The notes under the pieces were generated by a model. It was not told the origin of the DNA. It did not search any database and worked only from the letters and a program-made list of their open reading frames with translations. DNA of 28,766 nt, from assembly GCA_022560025.1 (NCBI GenBank), contig JAFISE010000287.1, forward strand, positions 1 to 28,766. Reading direction: 5' to 3'. Origin of the DNA: Stagonosporopsis chrysanthemi (lineage: Eukaryota > Ascomycota > Dothideomycetes > Pleosporales > Didymellaceae). A program made the position numbers and the translations under genes. This document shows, piece after piece, positions 9,559-19,727 of this stretch. Each line of letters starts with the position of its first letter. Positions within the stretch are counted from its first letter, which is position 1.

Positions 9559-11943
9559 TCATGTCATTATACCACAAGGCTCTTCAATAAGACTAAGACT
9601 CTGAGCAGTCAATATCAAGTCCTTGACACTACCCTTATCTGGATCATAGTGCTGCAGGTGGCGTCCTATTCCACCAAAGTGCCTGATCAATTTAAGCTTC
9701 ACCTTGGCCAGGCTGTACCATTCGTAGGAATGCCGGACAAAACCAGGCGGTGGTGTCACCTCACCAGCCAAGGGGCTCCCAACGGTGAGTGTGCGTGGAT
9801 ACAACTGACCCTGGATCCACAACCCAAGCCAGCGTTCCAGGCCTTGTGTTAGGTGAGTGCTCGTTGCCACAGACGTCAGAGGGCTTATTGATTGCCAGGA
9901 TATTATCGAATGTATAGCTGTAAAGTTCAACGGAGGGCGAATATGTCAGTCATGTCGCAAGACAATCTGTAATTGTTCTGGAGAGCGGCATACCTGAAAT
10001 AAGGACGAACAGGTTTAAGTTGTTCATCGGGGGTAAGGAAGCAAAATTGTGTTCAGTACTAGCATCGTATAGCATCTTCACGGTATCGCAGATATGCATC
10101 CGTCGCAATGTTGAGTATTCGGCGCAGTGCTGGCGAGCTATATGGAGGAATCCATCCGCGCTTTGAGACCGGAAACAAACGTCTGGATAAGGAAACGGAA
10201 AAGTAAGGTCGGCTATAGTAATGTGAGGAGGCGCGTTGGCGAATATCGTGAAAGCGACGTCCATCAGGAAAATGAAAGTTCTTGTTCTGAGTGAAAACGA
10301 TCAGCAAAGTCCGAGCACAAGGGAGTCATCATGAGAGGTCCAAATACCTTATGATCTCTTCCTCGAGAATGAACTCAGACCAAAGCTCCGCCTTGCGTAC
10401 GTCGTCACACTCATCTGAAAATTCGGTGTGCGAACCTCCCATGTCTCGAGATGCCTAGACTCCTGGTCAATGCTTTCAGTCACTGCTGCGGGTGAACGAT
10501 GACAACATACCTGAATTAGCTGTGGGTAGCGAAGTTCAATGATCCTCTTTCTTGAAGTTTCGTTGCCCTCCCATATCTGCAGTACGCAGATGAGGTGACC
10601 GGCCTGCAGGCATCTCAGCTTCGATTCCCGTGAGAGCGACTGCCTCTGATTGGCATAGTTCTCCCTGGATAACCATGGTATCGCAAAGATTGCCCTCTCA
10701 GTTGGGTCAAGCCACTGTCTGACCTGCTCAGTCTCCTCTCTATCAGATGACACACAAGCCCCTAACAGGCTCATGACGATGACCATCTCAGTCGGTAACC
10801 GAGCAATGTTGACACTGGGTTGATGAACTATCGGACAATGCCAATACCACTTTGTCCAGTACAAGTCTAACAGCCGACGCAGGCTTAAAGGATTAAACAA
10901 CTGGATGCATTGGCTGCTGAGATTTGGTTTATCGCCGTGCTCACCAACGCCGGTTTCCTCGATGTGGTCACGCTGCGACTCTTTAAGGAGTGTCTCTAGA
11001 ATTGCTTTTGTCTGTGGAAGCAGAGGATCGAAAAGCCACTGAACGGCCGGTAGGAGACTGTCAGATTCCCTTGATCGTCGGGATAGCGCGTCGGAAAAGC
11101 CGTCAAGGTGCTCCTCGTTTGTCAGTGATAAGGGAATGGTCAAGTCGTATTTCTGGCAAATTTGTTCCAGAGACGTGGAGAAATTAAAAACTCTGTCAAT
11201 GCCGCCCTTAAGTTCGAAGTTGAGGAGAAAGTCGAAGCTTTCGAAGCCCTCAGACCCCATTGTGGAAAAATTAGCTGTGTCGTCGTAGGGGGTGTAGGAA
11301 TCAAGTGGGCCGCTGGGAATAGGAGGTAGAAATACTGGTACGGCTGCGGCTGACGTCTCGGCGCCCAACTCGGCTGGGCATTCCCAGGAATCTAAAGCCG
11401 GATTTGCGCCAACACAGTTACTGGTCTGGGTTGAAGTACCAGTAATGGCATCCTGATCGAGTTCTGGACTACCTTGCTTGGCCGTTCTACGATACGAACA
11501 TGGCGAGCCTTTTGCTGAGCAAGTCTCGCATGGAAGACAAGAATCACAGGCTCGCTTGCTTGAAGCACACTGGTCGCAGGCTCTTCTTTTCCTCCCCCTG
11601 AGTTCTGGGTCTGGCATAGGTTGGCCGGCGGCCTGTCGCAGAACACATCTTCTCCAATGCTTCCGCAAAGCATCTCTACACATCCGCGCATAGTAGTTAG
11701 CGCGAAGCGGGAGAAGGTCAGGGTGTCACGCAGGGTGAGCGCACCTACGTGAAAATTTGGACGAGCAGTACGAGCAACGAAATGGCTCCGACATACGATC
11801 TGCTCCTAGTCATCAGCAGTCTGGACACAGGCCACGGTTTGCGAAGAGGTCATTTCATTACGACAACGCTGGTGCCGCTGCAGATGCGCAGCACGCGAGA
11901 AGGAAGCTGAGCACTCATCGCAGACGAATTTAGAGGAATTCAT
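9559..11943 (-). CDS. C2H2-Zn2Cys6 dual zinc-finger fungal transcription factor, 6 exons
   Basis: Exons (minus): 11943-11862, 11805-11745, 11675-10511, 10454-10348, 10286-9994, 9917-9559; 688 aa. Introns are 56, 69, 56, 61 and 76 nt, GT-AG, and phase is kept throughout; the second has a CTAAC branch site. The N-terminus carries two C2H2-type fingers: C8-C11-H24, with C27 as possible fourth ligand, and C38-X2-C41-X12-H54-X3-C58, the latter interrupted by intron 2. A basic linker (RGRKRR) leads to a Zn2Cys6 cluster with ligands C81, C84, C91, C97, C100 and C107, plus an extra Cys94. The middle and C-terminus match the fungal-specific transcription factor domain (CPIVHQPSVNI, LLGACVS, ICVLQIWEG, then EEEIIRTRTFIFLMDVAF and later RHSYEWYSLA). 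It acts in the nucleus, and its position suggests it controls this cluster. A single-frame reading would miss both N-terminal exons and the last three exons. Confidence 0.88.
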
Positions 11944-12303
11944 AGCTGGGTAAAAGAGTTGGGTGCAAGCTGCAGGTTACGTTGTTGGGAAGAGACGAGA
12001 GTGCGGTGTGACTGAAACTACGCCCAGGGATCCCGGCTTCCCGAGATCTGCTGTGGGGGCCAAACGCGGGGTTTTTGACAAAGCTCCCGGAGTTCTCGTA
12101 GTCCTGGGTCTGAATGCCGAGGTAACACCGAGAACCTTGGCACCTCTAAGTAGCATTAGTAACCCCAGCGTATGACCCCGGCGATCTCCCAACTCGAGTA
12201 TGCAAACGGCAAATTACCCTTCTCAATCAAGATCCACGTATATCAACGATGTGATGGTTTGATCAGCAAATCATGCGTGCCCTTTTTGTTCTTTGACCTT
12301 TCC
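11944..12303. promoter_or_regulatory. Head-to-head intergenic region between the regulator and its decayed paralogue
   Basis: About 360 bp lie between the regulator start (11943, minus) and the first ATG of the pseudogene (12304, plus), so it presumably holds the regulator promoter. It has several CGG/CCG triplets, for example around 12034-12040 and 12177-12181, but no arrangement I would call a site with confidence. No coding sequence is supported. Confidence 0.45.
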
Positions 12304-13590
12304 ATGGAAGAGCCGCCTTCAACGTCATTACGATACCCGTGGGATAAGGACTCAAGTCTTGTCGCCTTTCGAGGTCATGGCTCATGGTACTCAGACTCTG
12401 CGCGTAAAGCTCGAACATGTGATCATTGCGCATCGCGCTTCAAACGTAGGTCTGTCTAATCCTTGCCAGTAATTCTTGTGCATGGATGACTGGTATGTGT
12501 AGCGATGCACTTTGCAAGCACCTACGAACATACACATCACGAAAGCTAGTCAAAGAGGCTACACCACCACAGCAACCACCAGGATGGAGAATACAATCTT
12601 ACTATCGCTACGCTGTGATTAAAAAACGCGCGATCGAGCTCCTCCATGCAGCAACTGCGCCGCGATTTTTTGCGCATGCTCTTACGAAATAGTAGCTTGT
12701 GTAAGCAGTCGCTGTAACAGTATCACGAGCATCGTATACGTTCAGACGTGGAGGTGTCAGTCAAATCCGATCGGGCTTGGTAGCTTTCTAGCTACGCTCC
12801 CGATCGTACGTAGCGAACATAGCGAACAACAACTTGGTCTCGAACGTGGTGAAGCGGCGGACCATAGACACCATTACAGTCAGCCCCAAGCTGATTTTAC
12901 CGTCCAGCTCACAACTTCTTCCGATCTCTATCCTGTTTTAAACTACACCAGGCCAAATGAGTATGTCCAATGGTCGACCGAGAGTGACACTCTCAATTCG
13001 CTGATTGACTGGCAGAACCCCGAGTAATGTGACGCCGGTAGAGACTCCGTCAACGGCTCAAGTGACTGTAGCATCATCGCAGCACCTTGAGTAACGTCAT
13101 GGATCTTTCATCCTCTGTGCTCGCAGTCCACAGCATTATGGAGTAATATACAAGAAGTTCGCTCTTAAATTCCTTAGATGCAACGTGCACGCAGGAGCAC
13201 TCGCATATCATATTCTTCGGCCCTTTTGATCTAGAGAGATATCTTGAGCAGTTCTGGGATTATTGGGCCCTCCGTTGTCCCATCTTGCACAACCCCATTT
13301 TCGATGTCGACACAGCCCTTATGTTCATGATTCTCATCATAGTACTGATAGGATGTTTCATTTTGAACAACATAGAAGACATATTGAACGCGGGAAGGTG
13401 GCTGGAAACTGCAGAACGGACAGTGTTTTGGGAGTTGAGCCTCTGCTTTACGTTCAAGATTTCATCGGGGGATGATTTCGAAACGATGTCACGCGATAAG
13501 TTACGGCTGCTACAAAGCGCGCTGCTGGTTTGCGCGGTTGAACATTAGGAAGGTCTCAAGGAGTCTAAGCAGAAAACCAGAGATCTTCCT
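12304..13590 (+). pseudogene. Decayed C2H2-Zn2Cys6 transcription factor, paralogue of the neighbouring regulator
   Basis: From ATG 12304 a frame leads to a finger half, CDHCASRFKR, then a GT-AG intron (12450-12502) at the same place as intron 2 of the intact regulator, then DALCKHLRTY. A broken Zn2Cys6 cluster follows at about 12590-12700. Its first two cysteines have become Tyr (SYYRYAVIKKR), and after an apparent one-base deletion near 12630 the rest reads APPCSNCAAIFCACSYE in another frame. A degraded stretch comes next. At 13228-13590 the regulator domain reappears: ERYLEQFWDYWALRCPILHN, RWLETAERTVFWE, then KLRLLQSALLVCAVEH and TAG followed by EGLKESK. In relatives the TAG position is Trp (TGG). 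The Cys-to-Tyr and Trp-to-stop changes are all G-to-A, as RIP would make. It cannot give a working protein. Confidence 0.82.
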
Positions 13591-14179
13591 TGTTAGTGTG
13601 GTTGGCAAGACGTAGAAGAATATCTATTACAGAGGGAAACACTTCTTGGAAACTATAAGGGAGCCTCGGAAAAATTGTGGGGAGAAGAACACGAAGTTCA
13701 AAGGTGTTAGCCCTCGGGAAATCCCCTGCGGGAATACCCCTCCGCTAGCTTCGTCTGCATCGAACAGTTATGCTGGTCCTCCTCGCCTCATCGTGAATTT
13801 CCTTCCAGACAGGGGTATCTATTCACCAAGCTCATATCCTAGTCGATGACCTAGCTGACAGCGGCAGTATTGAACCTACTTCACGTCATTATTTCCAGAG
13901 CCGCGTGACATTCTGATCAGAATATGCGGCATGTACTATAGGGCACCTCGGGAATTGAACACTGTAGTCGTATGGCGCTAGCCAACTCTAGGTCGTACGC
14001 TTTCTCTAACTCCCTAGGGCAGGCCACACGCATCCGCCGTCTAGAAGTCATTATCGATCAATCAGTTGTGTACCTCCTATATAATTATCAACTCCCAACA
14101 GGAATTTCAAACTGTTCTTACCTATTATCCCAAAATAACACAAGATCCTTAGATCTATCTCTCTACAAATTTCTGCAAT
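13591..14179. promoter_or_regulatory. Upstream region of the esterase gene, with TATA-like element
   Basis: There is no supported gene here. The first part probably continues the decayed regulator, but I could not read it. TATATAAT at 14078-14085, about 100 nt before the esterase ATG, is a plausible TATA box. The last 60 nt before the ATG are rich in short pyrimidine runs and AT, as expected for a fungal 5' UTR. Confidence 0.45.
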
Positions 14180-15139
14180 ATGCCTCTCAAAGTTGACCCA
14201 GAATTCGCAAAGGCAACCGAGCCTATCGCTCAGATTCTTGCATCAGCTCCCAAGCCTCCCGCCTTCGATGTCGATTCCAGAGTCAAAGCCATGGCAGCAT
14301 TTGGAGCTATGGCTCCTCCACAGTCCTTAGCCGAAGGAGTTGAAGTCACTGACCATTGGTTCCCTTCGAGCGATGGCACATCTATCAGACTACAGCGTCT
14401 CTCTCCGGTTGAGGGAGGTCAACGCGAAGCGGGGCCTTGCATAGTGCATTTCCACGGTGGAGGCTATTTTGGTGGGGTTATCGAGATGGCTTCCGCGCCT
14501 CTCTCCCACCTGGTCGCTGCAACGGGAGTGCAAACATTCTCTGTGGATTATCGACTTACGCCTGTGCACCAACATCCCGTCCAGGTAGAGGATGGCTACG
14601 CAGCCCTAACCTGGGTCGTGGAAAATGCAAGCAAGTTCAACATAGATCCCAGCCGGATCGCTGTCATGGGAGAGAGCTCTGGGGGTGGTCTCGCCGCTGG
14701 TCTCGCACTGTTGGCTCGAGACCGTGGCTTGGCGCCGCCTCTCGCGAAGCAAATTCTCATCTATCCTATGCTGGATGACCGCTTTGATCGAAATCTCAGC
14801 AGCATATCTAAATACGTCATATGGGACAGCGATGACAACAAGACTGGTTGGAAAGCTTTGCTAGGGGATAAATACGGTTCAGATGACGTCCCAATCTACG
14901 CTGCCCCTGGTCGCGTGAAGGACGTAAAGGATCTCCCGTCTACATATATGGATTTGGGGTCCCTTGACCTGTTTTTGGAAGCGGATCTTACCTATCTGAG
15001 CCGACTGGCAGCTACCGACATCGACGTAGAGTTGCACATCTATCCAGGTCTTCCTCATGTATTTGAGGCATTAGGTCCAGGAGTGTCAGCTACGCGAGTA
15101 GCGTTTGAGAACCGGAAGCGAGCTATTCAAAGCTTGTAA
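14180..15139 (+). CDS. Alpha/beta hydrolase, hormone-sensitive-lipase (HSL) type esterase
   Basis: 319 aa, intronless, normal length for the alpha/beta hydrolase fold-3 family. It hydrolyses carboxylic esters or lactones. The oxyanion-hole motif HGGG is at 92-95. The nucleophile elbow is GESSG (164-168, Ser166). The acid is Asp263 in SLDLFLEADL and the base is His293 in YPGLPHVFEA, so the full catalytic triad is present. There is no signal peptide, so it is probably cytosolic. ATG 14180 is the first in-frame start and leaves a sensible N-terminal cap region. As a cytosolic esterase in the same small island as a Baeyer-Villiger monooxygenase, it could cleave that enzyme's ester product (inference). 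RIP-type AT-rich DNA begins within about 20 nt of the stop codon, yet the reading frame itself is clean. Confidence 0.93.
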   Translation: MPLKVDPEFAKATEPIAQILASAPKPPAFDVDSRVKAMAAFGAMAPPQSLAEGVEVTDHWFPSSDGTSIRLQRLSPVEGGQREAGPCIVHFHGGGYFGGVIEMASAPLSHLVAATGVQTFSVDYRLTPVHQHPVQVEDGYAALTWVVENASKFNIDPSRIAVMGESSGGGLAAGLALLARDRGLAPPLAKQILIYPMLDDRFDRNLSSISKYVIWDSDDNKTGWKALLGDKYGSDDVPIYAAPGRVKDVKDLPSTYMDLGSLDLFLEADLTYLSRLAATDIDVELHIYPGLPHVFEALGPGVSATRVAFENRKRAIQSL

Positions 15140-15243
15140 TTCTAAATGTCTAAATAAAAAAGCTACTTATTGATAGTAGTAATACTATTATTAGTAGATC
15201 TAGTGTTTAAAAAAAAATTTTAGTAGAAAATATAACGTACTCT

Positions 15244-15277
15244 ACAGGCAAGTCGCCTATACAGGCAAGTCGCCTAC
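15244..15277. repeat. Perfect-but-one tandem duplication of a 17-bp unit
   Basis: ACAGGCAAGTCGCCTAT is followed directly by ACAGGCAAGTCGCCTAC, and each unit has an AGGC/GCCT inverted core. The doubled layout resembles the doubled motif in the terminal repeats of the Fot1-like element at 19728. It may therefore be one end of the relic at 16290-17250; I did not find a matching opposite end. Confidence 0.5.
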
Positions 15278-16289
15278 TTTTGCTAAGACTCTATTAAACC
15301 TCACTTTATTATAGCCTAAAACACTATAATCTAGCGCTTTAAGGTATAATATAGCTTAGAATATTATTTAGAGACTACTTCTATATTATTCTTGTATATT
15401 TATATATTATACCTAGTCTAGGCTAGCAAATAGGTTTAGAGTACCTAGTAGTAAGTAAAAGTTAGGTTAAGGTCGCACAGACCTTAGAGTAGTAATTAAG
15501 TTAGAGTTGTATAGGCTAGAAGTAGAAGTTAAGTAAAGGTACCTCTAGTATAGGTAGAAGTAGAAGTTAGGTTGCACAGACCTAGGTTAGAGTTAAGTTA
15601 GAGGTACCTACTAGAGTACGTAATTTTAAGTTATAATAAATAGCTTATCTTACTATAGAACAACTTTGTTAAAGTAAGCCTACTATAGTATATAATAATA
15701 GACAGTAATAATTAGCTTTTTTACTATAAGATAAAATCTTCTACAATATTAGTATAACTTCTACTGTATATTAACTCTAAGTAGAGACAACTTAACTTCT
15801 ACTTACTTAGTATTAACTTAGTATAAGTAAAGGTTAAGTAGAAGTTAGGTACTGTTACGTGCTACTCTAACTCCTACTAAACCTCTACCTATTTACTAGC
15901 TTAGCCTAGTCTAATTACACTGTCTATAATATTATTAGAAGGTCTTACTTACTTTAGTGCGCGCATACTTTTTTAACTTCTTACTATTACTACGCACTCT
16001 AAACTCTTTTAGAGCTACTATCTACTACTTTTTCTTAACTATAAAAGTCTCTTTCTTCTAGATTTACTTTCTTTTATATAATTTATATTCTATAGTAGCT
16101 ACTAGAGCTATATAAAGCTTAGTGTTCTCTTGTTATACTAAAACTAGCTTATATAATAAAATTACTTCTCTTCTTTGTATAGTAGTTAAGCGCACTTAGT
16201 ATAGAATTAAGTAAGCTACTCTGCTACTTCTTATACTTCTTTTAAATTAAAGTTAATTGCAACTAAAGTTCTAAAGTATTACTAGAGGT

Positions 16290-17250
16290 TTGCAACTACT
16301 AGAGCTTATTATTATTAAAGAGTTATAGTAATAAAGTATACAGCTTTATATTAAGGCCTATTATAACCTATTCTAGGTTAAAAAAGACTAGTCTAGTGCC
16401 TTAGAACTCTTCTTAGATATTGCTAGAGGTAAACATAGTATTACAGGCTGCTTTAAAGTATAGCAAGAACTTAAGCTTTCTAATATAGTTAATATAGTTG
16501 TATATAAAGTCTTTAGCTTAGTGCCTATATTCTTTTTTTAAAGAGGCAAAACAGCTTATATTATATAGCTATAAGATATACAATAAATACAGAAGTATAT
16601 ATATAGTAATAATGTTGTTATCTTTATAGTCTTCTTAGAGATCTAGCAAGTTATAGCTCTTATAACTATTAATAAATAGTAGATAGTAACTACTAATAGT
16701 ATACTCTTTTATATACGTATTAAAATACTTTAACTACTTTAGACTAAGTTTATTAGTAGTCTAGCTGTTCTTAGAGACTCTAATAACTTAATTATAGAGT
16801 AGACTATCTTCTTTATACTAGTTTAAGCAATAGTTATAGCTTTAGGAGATAATAAAAAGTAGAATAGCCTACTTTTTAGTATTAATACTCTTAATAACTA
16901 TTATCTACTCTTAATTGCCTACTTAGACTTACTTTAGTTGTCTTTGTCTCTCTAAAGCTGTAACAACTACTCTAGTAGATATCTAGCTTATTATAAAGCC
17001 TGTCTTATTAAAGTTGTAAGTATTATTATCTTAGATACTATACTTATCTTTAGTATTAGCTACTAGGCTAAAGTAGCTCTAGATTACCTTAGAGTCTTTA
17101 TAAAAAGCTTTCTTATAGTTATACTTGTAATTAAACTTTACTTTAAGCTCTAGTTAGTGCTTAATAAATATAGTTAGCTAGTTTATGCTAATATAGTCTA
17201 GACTACGCTTACAATACAAAGAATTAGCTATATTAGCTATAGCTAACATA
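16290..17250 (-). mobile_element. Relic of a second Fot1/pogo-type DDE transposase, reverse orientation
   Basis: On the minus strand, and in shifting frames, the order of a pogo-family transposase is readable. First comes YNFNKTGFII at about 17018-16991 (normally YNFDETGF; Asp to Asn and Glu to Lys are G-to-A changes). Then a stretch resembling the NSWTTN and LKYFNTYIK region appears, then one resembling LLFINSYKSYN (normally LILDGHESH), then SCFASLKKEY with KFLLYFKAACN. The end is RLVFFNLE at about 16390-16366 (normally LVPFNPEAV). Many Gln and Trp codons have become stops. It is non-functional. Outer ends were not located; coordinates cover only the part I could read. Confidence 0.75.
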
Positions 17251-19430
17251 GAAGCAGTAAATCCTTGCGTGTTTAACTTTAGTATATATTTAATAATTAC
17301 TTACTTTTTATTATTATCTAGTCTTTGCAAGTTGTAAATTATATTAGTATATAAAGGTTATTGTATATATTAATTAAATAGTGTCTTTTAAAGAACACTA
17401 TAAATTACTACTATAAAAAGTATGCTACTAAGAGTAATTACTAGTATAAACTAAATAGATTTAATAGAAAATAACTACAGAATAGTAGCTCTTTATTTAT
17501 AAAAGCTATAGCTAAGGCCTAATAAGCTCTAGCTCTAATTTGTAAAGTTTTTGTACTCTACTTTACAGAAAAGATAGTTTTATAGCAGAGTCTTAGTAAG
17601 TCTAATCTTAATACACGTAAGTACTAAGGCGCTAGTTACAAGCTTAGCTTGTTATAGTACCTTTCTACTTTAAGCTTATTTATATTATATATTAGGCTTA
17701 AAACAACTCTCTTAGTATTTATTTCTTACTTACTTTACTATATTTATTATAACATAGCTTTACTACTCTACTTACTTTTACCTACTTATTTTATTTTGTT
17801 ACTTACTATAGTTGTTAAGCCTAAGAATGTAAGAACAAGCCTAGTTCTTAAAAGCCTACCTTATACTACCTAATAACTACTTAACTTAGATCTGTCTTTA
17901 AACTACTCCTTAGTACAATCTTCTCTAAGCTTCTAAGTATAAGAAAAGAAGCTTCTATAAAGCTTAAATAGATAGTTCTAAAGTATTCTTTTATATAAGA
18001 TCTATAGAAATAGAGGTCTAATCTTATAGTTTATCTTAGTGCTTCTATATACTTTATAGTAGATATCTATACTTTTTAGACTCTTTTAGTATTCTATATT
18101 ATTATATTATACTTTAGAACTTGTTCTAGCTAGTAATAGCTTTATAATAATATTGCTATAGTTTTGTTTAGTTATTTATACAAGTACAGCTAGAGTCTAT
18201 ATTATACCTAAGCTGTATAAGTCTTTAAATTGTTTATACTATAGTTAAGATTCTAGAGATCTCTTAATAACTAAAGCCTATAGGTTTAGAACTTCTTACA
18301 ACTTACTACTCTAGGATTAACTTTAGAAAAGCTGCGTTAGATTGCGCTAAGGTAGATACTTTAAGACTATTAACAACCTACTTAATTTAGATACAGCCTT
18401 AATATTAGAAAATCTATTAGGACCTACTACTTATTCTTAGAACTAATTAGAGGCTAGACGCCTATAGAGCCCTATATTAGCACAACTGTCTACTACTAAT
18501 AACAGATTTAATTTAGAGCTATCTTACTATAATCTCTTAGAAAAGATAGCCTAACTATAGCAGGAACTTGCTTAGTTACGTGCTAGTCTTGCTTTGTTAG
18601 ATTGCCCCTTACTTATAATAGAAATACTACTAATAAGTGTACTATATTAATCTACTATAAGGCAGCTATCTAAAGCTAGCTTAGTACCTATAGTATGTAA
18701 GAAGCTTTCTAAAAGAACTTCTAATATTAAAGTTCTTACTAATAGAAGTAACTTTACTTTTTAGTAATAGTGTGCCTTTATTTAAAACTAACTTAATATT
18801 AATATAGACTACTATTAGAGTGTACGTGCCTGTATAGCTTTTGTCTAGAGTTATACCTCTAGATTAGCTAAAGAATACTAAGAACCTTAGTACCTCTCTA
18901 ATAATAAGACAGACTGTTTTTATACTATAGAAGAGATAATTATACACCTTAAGATATACTTTATTACTAAGAATAAGCAGGTAGAAAGCTAAGCAGCCTT
19001 TAATCAACTTTAAATAGAAAAACTAAAAGCTTTCTTTACTTTTAAGAGCTGTTTCTTTAGTACAGCTATTAAAGAAAAGGTCTTCTAATTAGAGTAGTTT
19101 TACTATATATAGACTAAAATCTTGCTAAGAATTTAAGTACCTAATCTAGGCTTTAAGTATTAATAGAATTATTTCTTTTCTTAAATAGTAGAATACTTAA
19201 CTACTTATAATATAGAAAGGAGAAATAACTATACTATACTAACCTATACTGTTTTGTAACTCCTAAGATTAATAAGAACTTACTAGTTAGAATTAAAACA
19301 AACTACTATTACAACAGGTTAAAAAGATTACTTCTCTTTTAGTTAATCTACTTACTTTGCCTATAGTACTTTTATACTCTACTAACTCTTTAATATACTT
19401 ATACTTATAAAAGATATAACTCTAGAAGCT

Positions 19431-19472
19431 TGCTATAACTATAGAAAGCTAAGATACTTTGCTAAGAATTGT
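19431..19472 (+). other. Gag CCHC zinc knuckle of Gypsy copy 1, two ligands lost
   Basis: The frame reads CYNYRKLRYFAKNC. With the spacing CX2CX4HX4C, the second Cys is Tyr and the His is Tyr. Both are single transitions (TGT to TAT; CAC to TAC), as RIP produces. The same knuckle in copy 2 (25643-25684) reads CYNYKNLEHFTKDC and keeps the His, so the two copies were mutated independently at this codon. Confidence 0.8.
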
Positions 19473-19727
19473 ACAGTACTCTGTATACGCAAGATTAAAG
19501 TAGAGTAGAAAGACTTTATTAATGCTAAAAAAGACTTTAACAAGACTAATACAATCTCTATAGAAAATAGTTCTACCTAAGAAGATTATTCTACCTAGGC
19601 CTAAATTAATATAATATATCTTATCTCTTACTATCTTATTTATTTAGTAGTCTTTAATTCTTTACTTCTACTATTCTTTATAACTAAGATCTTAGTGTTT
19701 AACTCTACTTATTAGTTAATACTAACG

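Larger units (their letters stand above)
15140..17827. repeat. AT-rich RIP-mutated transposon DNA between the esterase gene and the first Gypsy copy
   Basis: There is an abrupt switch to TpA-rich, stop-filled sequence just after the esterase stop. It contains a 17-bp tandem duplication (15244-15277) and a block at about 15440-15890 with recurring AGAAGTAGAAGTTAGGT-like words and GCACAGACCT, some repeated in inverse orientation. It also contains a reverse-oriented Fot1/pogo transposase relic (16290-17250). The remainder shows no readable domain. No intact gene. Confidence 0.75.

Noticed and set aside
10349..11683. Regulator as a single 444-aa exon
   Set aside because: This would lack both N-terminal C2H2 fingers and end in a nonsense tail. 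Splice signals with preserved phase give a 688-aa protein with a complete domain.
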